Source: Tessaracoccus coleopterorum
Lineage (GTDB): Bacteria; Actinomycetota; Actinomycetes; Propionibacteriales; Propionibacteriaceae
Length of the DNA stretch: 64,000 nucleotides
Assembly (NCBI RefSeq): GCF_011174705.1
Contig: NZ_JAANIJ010000001.1
Coordinates: 1,426,001 to 1,490,000, forward strand
Direction of reading: 5' to 3'
The stretch's first letter is position 1; each line of letters opens with the position of its first letter. Position numbers and translations under genes: made by a program. Shown here piece by piece: positions 56,286 to 64,000 of this stretch. Below the pieces are notes generated by a model. That model did no database searches, was not told where the DNA came from, and saw only the letters and a list, made by a program, of their open reading frames with translations.

Positions 56286-58092
56286 TCAGCGGACGATGTC
56301 GTAGCGGGCGAGCTTTGCCTTGTCCGCCTTCGACGTCGAGCCCTGCAGCGCGAGCAGCTCGGCGTAGATGCCACCGGTGGTCGCCAACTCGGCGGGCGTG
56401 CCGACCTCGTCGACCCGCCCCTCACGCAGCGTGACGATCCGGTCGACCGAGGAGATCGTCGACAGGCGGTGCGCGATGATCAGCGTGGTGCGTCCCTCCA
56501 TCAGCTCGTCGAGCCCGGCCTGGACGGCCCGCTCGGCCTTGGTGTCCAGCGAGCTGGTCGCCTCGTCGAGGATCAGGATGGGTGCGTCCTTCAGCAACGC
56601 CCGCGCGACGGACAACCTCTGCTTCTGCCCCCGGACAACTTGATGCCCCGCTCGCCGATCTCGGTGTCGAAGCCGTCCTTCAGCCGGTCGATGAACGTCA
56701 GGGCGTTGGCGCGGCGCGCCGCGGTGGCGAGCTGCTCGTCGGTCACGCCGTCGATCCCGTAGGCGATGTTCTCCCGGATGGTGCCGCTGAACAGGCTCGC
56801 ATCTTGGAACACGACGCCGATCTCCCGGCGCAGCAGCTCGGACGGCACGTCGTGCACCGACTGGCCGTGCACGTGGACGGTGCCGGAGGTCGCCGGATAC
56901 AGCTTCATCAGCAGGTTCACCAGCGTCGTCTTGCCGCCGCCCGACTCGCCGACGAACGCCACCCGCTCACCGCGGTTGATGGCGAGGTCGATGTTCTTGA
57001 GCACCAGGTCGGTGGTGTCGCCGTAGCCGAAGCTGACGCCGTCGAAGGAGACAACCGGGTCGTCGTCGCCCCACGCGACCGTGGGCTGTTCCGTGGCCAC
57101 GTCGAGCGCGAGCGGGCTGTTCGGCTCGTCGATCTCGGCCATCACCTTGAAGAACTCCTCGCTGCCCGCGATCGCGCGCTGCGTGGTGTCGACCAGGTAG
57201 CTCATGCCGGTGACCGGCTGCTTCGCCATGTTGACCAGCTGGATCAGCATCACCATGACGCCGATCGTGAAGGCACCCTGCGCAGTCTGCACGAAGATGA
57301 TGGCGAAGATGACGAAGAACACCACGTCCAGCACAGCGCGGCGCAGGGTATCCATCTTGTGCCAGAACGCGGACTGCTCCGCGGTCAGCGAGACGGCGTC
57401 ATCGTAGTGGCCGCCGAAGCGGGCCAGTTCGTTCCGCTCGGTGACGAAGGACTTCACCACGCGCATCTGGCCGACGACCTCGGCGAAACGGCCGCCCGCG
57501 ATGTCGTAGTGGTCGTTCTTCCTGTGCTCCCAGACCTGCCACTTCTTCGAGGTGAGCGCGGTGAGCCACACGAACGCCGGGTAGATGATGATCAGCAGCA
57601 GCGCGAGCCACGGCGAGTAGACCAGAGCAATCACCAGGACAGCGAACACGGTGATCAGCATCGGGAAGAAGTTGTTGGAGAACATCTGCAGGAAGTCGGT
57701 GATCGACGTGATCGACCGGTTCAGCCGCGAGATGATCGTGCCGGTGAGCTCGTTGTCGTAGTAGCGCTGGGGAAGGCGCAGCAGCTTGTGGTAGTAGCGC
57801 CGCGACAGGATGGCACGCAGCCGCGTCGCCATCAGGTCACCCCAGTACCCCGTCAGGTTCGTCAGCAGGGTGTTGGCAAGCGACAGCACGAGCAGCGCCC
57901 CGGCGAGCCAGATCAGCGTCGAGATCTCACCCCCGTGGCCGCCCACGATCCCCACGACCACATCGGTGGCTCGTGCGATGACGAACGGCATCAGCAGGGC
58001 GGTGGCCGCGATGGCGATGGCCCGACGATGATGCCGAGATATAGGTGCCACAGCTCCCTGGCCGTGGACAGGATCCTGACGATGCTTCGCAT
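56286..58092 (-). CDS. ABC exporter, fused permease and ATPase
   Basis: Multidrug/lipid-type exporter half-transporter of about 603 residues. Six membrane helices (such as ISTLIWLAGALLVLSLANTL, FPMLITVFAVLVIALVYSPW, LDVVFFVIFAIIFVQTAQGA) precede the ATPase: Walker A ERVAFVGESGGGKTTLVNLL, Q-loop REIGVVFQDASLFSGTIREN, signature LSGGQKQRLSVARALL, Walker B APILILDEATSSLDTKAERA, switch TLIIAHRLSTI. Frame changes near 58023 and 56634. GGAGGAG is about 9 bases before the ATG. The gene stands alone, so a homodimer is likely; substrate unknown. Confidence 0.92.
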
Positions 58093-58421
58093 TTCTTGTT
58101 TCTCCTCCGGCCGAAACTCTAGACGGCGGCGGAAGGAACACCTAAAGGCTCCGGCTCGGCCCTCCCGTGATCTCATTCGGGGCACTTCCGGTGTTCACGG
58201 GCCCGCCGTCGCCTCGATCGCAGGGTGGCGCATGCAGACGAGGGCAGGTGCCTCCGGTTGCCTCCTGCTCGTCCTTCCTTGATGAGAAGGGCACCCACTC
58301 GTCAACGCACCCGTCGGCTGGTGACGACAAAGAAGGGCAGGCGGCCGAGGCCACCTACCCTTCTAATTCATTGGCGCCAACCCCACGATCGCGGAGCCCG
58401 GTGACGCCTCAGACTGTTGTG
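58093..58421. other. Intergenic region between the exporter and citrate synthase genes
   Basis: About 330 bases. It holds the citrate synthase terminator (58331-58364) and must hold the exporter promoter on the minus strand, for which I see no clear boxes. No protein-like frame. Confidence 0.5.
58331..58364 (-). terminator. Terminator of the citrate synthase gene
   Basis: AGAAGGG and CCCTTCT close a 34-base hairpin with an inner GGCC/GGCC stem and two C-A mismatches. On the minus strand it is followed by TTTGTCG. It lies 58 bases after the citrate synthase stop. Confidence 0.7.
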
Positions 58422-59707
58422 TCAGCGCTCGTTGACCGGCACGTAGTCGCGCTTCTCAGGGCCGACGTAGATCTGGCGCGGGCGGCCGATCTTGCGGCCG
58501 GGCTCGGCGTGCTGCTCACGCCACTGCGCGATCCAGCCGGGGAGCCGGCCGAGGGCGAACAGCGCCGTGAAGTGCTGGGCCGGGAAGCCCATCGCCTCAT
58601 AGATCAGGCCAGTGTAGAAGTCGACATTCGGGTACAGCTTGCGCTCGATGAAGTAGTCGTCGCTCAGCGCCGCCTGCTCCAACTCGAGGGCCATGTCGAG
58701 AAGGTGGTTGGAGCCGCCGGAGTTGCGCAGCAACTGGTCGGCGTGGCCCTTGATGATCTTGGCCCGGGGATCGTAGTTCTTGTAGACGCGATGCCCGAAG
58801 CCCATGAGCTTCACACCAGACTTCTTGTCCTTGACCTGGGCCACGAAGTCCTTGATGTTGAGGCCCTCCTTCGAGATCTCACGCAGCATCTCGAGCACGG
58901 CCTGGTTCGCGCCGCCGTGCAGCGGACCGGAGAGGGCATGGACTCCCGAGCTCATCGAGGCGTAGATGTTCGCGTCGGCGGAGCCCACGAGGCGCACCGT
59001 CGAGGTGGAGGCATTCTGCTCGTGGTCGGCGTGCAGGATGAAGAGCGTCTCGAACGCGCGGACGACGTCGGCGTCGATCTCGTACTCCTCCTGCGGCGTG
59101 CCGAAGGACAGCCGCAGGTAGTTCTCCACGTAGCCGAGCTTCGTCTGCGGGTACAGGAACGGTGCGCCCACCGACGACTTGTACGCGTACGCGGCCAGCG
59201 TCGGCATCGAGCCGAGGAGCCGGAGGCTGGCCTCCTCGACCTGCTCGTGGTTGTGCACGTCGAGGGTGTCACGGTTGAACGACCCGAGGGCGGTGACGCC
59301 CGCGGCGAGCACCTGCATGGGGTGGGCGCCGCGCGGGAACGCGCGGAAAAGTTCCCGCATGCGCTCATCGAGCATCATGCGGCGGGCGATCTTGCCGTTG
59401 AATGTGTCGAGCTGCTCCTGGGTGGGGAGCTCACCGTAGATGAGGAGATACGCGACCTCGATGAAGGTGGCCTTCTCGGCCAGCTGCTCGATCGGGTAGC
59501 CGCGGTACTGGAGGATTCCCTTGTCGCCATCGATGAAGGTGATCGCCGAGACGCACGATGCGGTGTTCACGAAGCCGGGGTCGAGCGTGGTCACGCCCGT
59601 TGTCGACAGCAGCTTGCCGATGTCCAGCCCGTTGTTGCCCTGTGTGGCCTTCACCGTCGGGAGCGGGAGTTCGGCATCCCGTACCTGAGGACTCCGCTTT
59701 CGGTCAT
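58422..59707 (-). CDS. gltA: Citrate synthase
   Basis: Condenses oxaloacetate and acetyl-CoA in the TCA cycle; about 429 residues, type II (hexameric) length. The start MTESGVLRYG is followed, after a one-base loss near 59685, by ELPLPTVKATQGNNGLDIGK. Active-site His and Asp occur in GPLHGGANQAVLEMLREI, VKLMGFGHRVYKNYDPRA and KLYPNVDFYTGLIYEAMGF. The end reads IYVGPEKRDYVPVNER, typical for actinobacterial GltA. The start at 59707 is used because the ORF's longer frame before residue 20 does not match the family. Confidence 0.95.
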
Positions 59708-59970
59708 GCGATTGCCTTTCTCTGCGATTCCTGGCGGCCGCCATGGGCGCCGGGCAGCCTCTCTTGGGCTCTGCGGAACCCCACCATACAGCCCTCCGTG
59801 AACAACCCGGAAGGCTCGTTCGCGGCCGGGGCGGCCCTGGACAGGAACCGGCACCGTGGCTGTACGGACCACAGGGAGGCTCTGGCTACCCATCATGACC
59901 GAGCCTCGATCCCTGGCTGGGGAATCGACGAAGGTTAATGGATGGCTTCGGTTCGCGGCCCGGTACACAG

Positions 59971-59976
59971 TAGGTT
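59971..59976 (+). promoter_or_regulatory. Probable -10 box of a leaderless promoter (TAGGTT)
   Basis: TAGGTT ends 6 bases before the GTG at 59983, and there is no Shine-Dalgarno sequence. Same arrangement as at 3380-3391. Confidence 0.5.
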
Positions 59977-59982
59977 GACGGC

Positions 59983-61316
59983 GTGAGCACCCCAGCACCG
60001 GCGGCACCCAGGACCGCCCTCTCCTCCTCCAAGGCCTCCACCCGGAAGGTCCTTGCCTGGGCCATGTGGGACTGGGGAACCCAACCATACGCAAGCGTCA
60101 TCACGACCTTCGTGTTCTCCGTCTACATCGTCAGCAGCGCCTTCGGCGAGAACGATGTGCTCACCCAGAGGCTCGCGTGGGCGACCGCACTGTCGGGCCT
60201 GTTCGTGGCGCTGCTCGCTCCGGTCCTCGGGCAGGGTTCCGACCGCAGGGGTCGCCGCATGTTCCACCTGCGGTGGCAGACGTGGCTGCTCGCGGCCATC
60301 TCCGCGGCCATGTACTTCGTGGCGCCGTCGCCCGAGTACTTCTGGCTGGGCGCGATCCTGCTGGCGGGCGGCAACGTGGTGGCGGAGATCGCCAACGTCA
60401 ACTACTACGCCGCCATCGACCAGGTCTCGACGCAGCGCAACGTCGGCCGGGTCAGTGGGTTGGGCTGGGGGCTCGGCTACCTCGGAGGCATCTCCATCCT
60501 GTTGCTGATCATCGTCGTGCTCGGCGCCGACTTCCCCGCCTCCGACGTGCGGCTCGCCATGCTGATGTGTGGCGCGTGGACCCTGCTGTTCACCATCCCC
60601 ATCTTCGTCGCGCTGAAGGACCGCAGGCCCTCCGAACCGGTCGAGAAGCTGGGCGTCGCGGGCTCGTACCGGCAACTGTTCGTGTCGATCCGGGATCTCT
60701 GGCGCACATCGCCGAACACGGTGTTCTTCCTGCTGGCTTCCGCGCTCTTCCGCGACGGCCTGGCCGGCGTCTTCACCTTCGGCGGCGTGCTCGCCGCAGG
60801 CACTTTCGGCTTCGAGTTCAGCGAGGTGGTCATCTTCGGCGTCGTTGCCAACGTGGTCGCGGGCGTCGCCACGATGCTGTTCGGCCTGTTGGACGACCGG
60901 GTCGGCCCAAGGCCGTGATCGTCTTCTCGCTCGCCTGCCTCGTCGCCCTCGGCATCGGCATCTTCCTCCTGCACGACGGCGGAAAGCCGGTCTTCTGGGT
61001 GCTCGGCCTGCTCATGTGCCTGTTCGTCGGGCCGGCCCAGTCGGCCAGCCGCAGCTTCCTGGCCCGCCTGATCCCGGAGGGCATGAGCGGCGAGATCTTC
61101 GGTCTCTACGCCACCACCGGCCGTGCGGTGAGTTTCCTCGCCCCGACGCTGTTCGGGGTAGGGATCGCCTTGGGCCACATCGTGCTCGACGACCCGGCGA
61201 CCGACACCCAGTACTGGGGCATCCTCGGCATCGTGCTCGTGCTGCTGGTCGGGCTGGTCGTGGCCCTCGCGGTGAAGGAACCGGCCCGTCCGGATCACGC
61301 GCCCGGGACGGCCTGA
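59983..61316 (+). CDS. UMF1-type MFS transporter (Atg22-like)
   Basis: Membrane transporter of about 444 residues. The family signature is at the start: KVLAWAMWDWGTQPYASVIT. Next come VALLAPVLGQGSDRRGRRMF and VAEIANVNYYAAIDQVSTQR, then VSGLGWGLGYLGGISILLLI, a hallmark of the Atg22/UMF1 group. The second half has FGFEFSEVVIFGVVANVVAG, GPAQSASRSFLARLIPEGMS and GEIFGLYATTGRAVSFLAPT. One base is missing near 60908. Substrate unknown; fungal relatives export amino acids from the vacuole. The next gene begins 3 bases after the stop and is likely co-transcribed. Confidence 0.9.
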
Positions 61317-61319
61317 GGG

Positions 61320-63880
61320 GTGCGCTGGAGGCGCCACCAGCGCGAAGCCCTCGACGCTGTCGACGGGTCGACCGACGCCAGGCACTGGGTGGTGCTTCCT
61401 CCCGGGGCCGGCAAGACACTCGCCGGGGTCGGGGCCGCAGCGGCCTGGGAGCGACCCGTCGTGGCGTTCGCCCCCAACGTTGCGATCGTCACGCAGTGGC
61501 GGGCCGCCTGGGAGTCGTTCACGGGTGAGCGCGCCACCTCCGAGCGTGACCTGCCCACCGGTTTCACCGCACTCACCTACCAGTCGCTTGCCGTGTTCGA
61601 CGGCGAGGCCGACGGCGGATCGCAGAAGGCGCGGCTGCACCCGAACGGGCTGGCGCTCGTGGAGCGGCTGCACGACGCGGGCCCCATCACGCTGGTGCTC
61701 GACGAATGCCACCACCTCCTCGAGGTGTGGGGCGATCTGCTGGACGAGATCGTCGCCGGGCTCCCCGATGCCATCGTGCTGGCCCTGACCGCAACCCCGC
61801 CGGACATGCTGACCGCGGCCCAGGCGGCCCGGGTGGAGCGGCTGTTCGGCGACATCACGTACCAGGCGGGGATCCCCGCGCTCGTGGCGGAGGGCGACCT
61901 GGCCCCGTTCGCCGAGTTGGCCTGGTTCACGACCCCGTCGACGCGGGAGGAGGAGTGGCTCGACGACCGCGCCGCACGGGCGCGCGAGTTGGTCTCTGAA
62001 CTCACCCGGGTCGACGTCGTCGACGTGCCGCTGCTGGCCTGGGTGGGGCTGCACGACTGGCGCGACCTGGAGCCGGACATCGCGGACGCGGTCGTGCGGC
62101 TTGCGCTGTCCGGTCATCTCGACCTGCCGGAACATTCCCGGGTGCAGGAACGGCACCGCCGCGACGTGACGCTGGAGGACTGGCTGCTGGTGGCCGACGG
62201 CTGGCTCGCGGGCCTGGCGAAGGAGGACGGCGCCGGCCACGCCTTCCAGCGGCGGGTGGCGAAGCTGCTGCCCGGCGTGGGATACCGCTGGACCCGGCAC
62301 GGGATCCGGCCCGGCCAACCGCTGGTCGACCGCGTGCTGAGTCGTTCGTCGTCGAAGGCCCAGGCCACGGTCGAGATCGCGGCCCGCACCCTGGCCGAGG
62401 ATCCAGAGGCGCGGCTGCTCGTACTCACCGACCATGCGCGGGCGGCCGCGCTGCCCGCCGACCTGGACGGCATCGTCGAGCCGCAGTCGGGTTCGGTCGG
62501 CTGGCTGCTTGAGGCATTGGTGGCCGACGACCGGCTGGCCGACGCCCGGCCCATCGCCGTCACGGGTTCGAGCATCGGCGCCGAGGCCCATGTGCTGCGC
62601 GAGTTGCTCCCCGACGAGGCCTTCGACGCCACCGAGGGCGTCGTCGTGCTGGAGGGTACCGCCGCCGACAGGTGGCTTCTGGCTGCGACCGAGGCCCTGA
62701 ACGCGGGCTGGACCCGCTGCCTCGTCGGCACCCGCGGTCTGCTGGGTGAGGGGTGGAATGCCCGCGCCGTCAGTGGGGTGATCGATCTGACCACCGCCAC
62801 CACGTCGACGGCGATCGTGCAGACGCGCGGCAGGTCGCTGCGCACCGACCCCGGGCGCCCCGACAAGGTGGCGGTGAACTGGACGGTGACGTGCATCGCA
62901 CCTGACCGGCCGCAGGGTGACGCCGATTATCGACGGTTGGTCCGCAAGCACACCGGCTGGTTCGCCGTCGATGAGGAGGGCGACGTGGTCGACGGGGTGG
63001 CTCATCTCGACTCGTGGCTGAGCCCGACCGCTCCCCGGCCGAGATCGGGTCGCTCAATGCCCGGGCCATGGCGCGCGCCGTCGACCATGCCTCGATCCGT
63101 GAGGCGTGGTCACGGGTCGATCCGGAGCGCACGGATGCGGTGGTGACCCTCCGGATCACGGCCGACCGCGGCCCCGTCGCCGTATCGGGCTCTCCCCTTC
63201 GTTCCCCCGCGGAGCTGGCGCCCAGGGCGCCGGTCGGCGCCGCCGGACTGGGCGTCGTCGCGGCTGGGATCGCGGGCGGGCTGGGGGTCATCGCGGGGCC
63301 GGTGGCCGCGGTGCTGATCGCGGTGTTCCTGGTCGCGTTCGTCGGCGAGTGGCTCTTCCGGGCTGCGCGCGTCCGCTCGGCTCTGACTGCGGAGCCCGCA
63401 ATCTCCGACTACGCCCGCGCCGTCGCCGATGCCCTGCGCGACGCCGGCGAGTCGCCGGTGGGCGCCGAGGGCGTGCGCGTCGAGGTGACCTCCGGCGGTG
63501 AGACCCGGGTGCACCTCGAGGGCGTCGACGAGTCGGTCACGCTGCTGTTCGCGACCGCCGTCTCGGAGGTGATGGGCCCCATCGAGCAGCCCCGCTATCT
63601 GATCTCGCGCCCCGTCTGGGACCGGCGGCCCCTCTCGTTGAGGGACGCGCTGAGGCCACCGGCCGCCGACCGTGAGGTGTGGCATCAGGTGCCGGCCGGT
63701 TTCGCCCGGACGGCCGCCCGCGCCGAGCGGTTCCGGGTGGCGTGGGCGCGCTGGGTCCGCGACGGAAGGGTCGTCTACACGGGCAGCCCCGAGGGCGCCG
63801 GGCTGGCGACCGCACTGCGGTGGAGCTCCCCGTTCGGCGAAGACGCGGGCCTGCGGATCGTCGAGCGCCGCCACTGGTGA
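61320..63880 (+). CDS. DEAD/DEAH-type helicase with C-terminal membrane segment
   Basis: Superfamily 2 ATPase of about 853 residues. Motifs: HWVVLPPGAGKTLAGVGAAA (Walker A), ITLVLDECHHLLEVWGDLLD (DECH box), IVLALTATPPDML (motif III), RCLVGTRGLLGEGWNARAVS and TAIVQTRGRSLRTDPGRP (motif VI). After residue ~560 it carries LNARAMARAVDHASIREAWS, then a long hydrophobic stretch (AAGIAGGLGVIAGPVAAVLI, AVFLVAFVGEWLF) and a ~170-residue C-terminal domain ending GLRIVERRHW. One base is missing near 63035, joining the two parts. A membrane-anchored helicase is unusual; its substrate is unknown. GTG start 3 bases after the transporter stop suggests one operon. Confidence 0.8.
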
Positions 63881-63903
63881 GGCGCCCCGCCCGCCCATTC
63901 GGA

Positions 63904-63958
63904 AAAATCGGCCAGTAGCCCATTCTGGTTGGTCAGCCTGAAAGTTCCGGCCACTGAC
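63904..63958 (+). repeat. Dispersed two-hairpin repeat element
   Basis: AATCGGC-CAGTA-GCCCATT (one mismatch in the stem), then CTGGTTGGTCAGCCTGAAAG and CGGCCACTGACCGG. Ninth copy in the window, just after the helicase stop. Confidence 0.85.
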
Positions 63959-64000
63959 CGGCCCCATGTGCGGCCGTGAAGGTCACCCCGAGCAGAGAAG

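Noticed and set aside
54852..56762. 636-codon open frame on the plus strand
   Set aside because: Antisense to the intact DUF2207 gene and the ABC exporter; composition is Arg/Glu/Asp/Val-rich without recognisable domains.
56582..59801. Two long plus-strand frames (56582-58282 and 58167-59801)
   Set aside because: Antisense shadows of the ABC exporter and citrate synthase, whose motifs are unambiguous.
60477..63005. 842-codon open frame on the minus strand
   Set aside because: Antisense to the UMF1 transporter and the helicase, both with clear family motifs. Its product is His/Arg/Gly-rich with no domain pattern; long antisense frames are usual in GC-rich DNA.

Overview
The window is high-GC, densely packed bacterial DNA with typical actinobacterial content: leaderless promoters with a TAGGTT-type -10 box directly before GTG starts, an ECF sigma factor followed by a CU044_5270-type protein, a DUF222-HNH endonuclease, a HelR-type RNA polymerase recycling ATPase, a UMF1-type transporter and a single-chain acyl-CoA carboxylase. 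A Propionibacteriaceae-like organism (Tessaracoccus/Arachnia type) is my best guess, as inference only. Almost every long gene is interrupted by one to eight frame changes that a single added base repairs, usually in a G or C run. I read these as uncorrected base-calling deletions and annotate each such gene as one CDS over its full extent.

Layout: 1-2826 is the end of an oligopeptide-type ABC transporter operon (two permeases, two ATPases; start outside the window). 3391-7091 holds an MFS transporter, a sigma factor/CU044_5270 pair, a small unknown gene and a 94-bp tandem repeat. 7301-15578 is a composite transposon: two near-identical IS256-family copies flank about 5.5 kb carrying an S41 peptidase, an FGE/SUMF1-like protein, a YefM/YoeB pair, a ribbon-helix-helix/MazF pair and a membrane protein/HTH pair. 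It sits in a DUF779 gene, whose halves lie at 7114-7300 and 15579-15789, with a perfect 8-bp target duplication. DUF779, the aldehyde dehydrogenase (15890-17443) and an AcoR-like GAF regulator (17531-18890) form one aldehyde-metabolism locus. 18930-24895 has a beheaded LacI gene and two GH3 glycosidases, the second with permuted domains. Strong hairpins separate these from a 7.1-kb surface protein gene on the other strand (25107-32246) built of about eight tandem modules.

32649-36425 carries class I fumarase, a YgjV-like/GNAT fusion and an MFS exporter. 36542-39212 is a DUF222-HNH gene bracketed by oppositely oriented copies of a two-hairpin repeat that also occurs at 6924-7074 and 63904-63958. 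39292-42334 is a two-component system flanked by two small exported proteins; a shared 16-bp palindrome suggests one regulon. 42416-48912 has an unknown protein and a ~1,830-residue fused biotin carboxylase/BCCP/carboxyltransferase. 48954-52648 has an HTH/DUF2975 pair, an acetyltransferase and helR behind a 19-bp inverted repeat that looks like a rifamycin-associated element. 52801-63880 has pirin, a flavin oxidoreductase, a DUF2207 protein, an ABC exporter, citrate synthase, a UMF1 transporter and a helicase with a C-terminal membrane segment.

No rRNA, tRNA or CRISPR array was seen.
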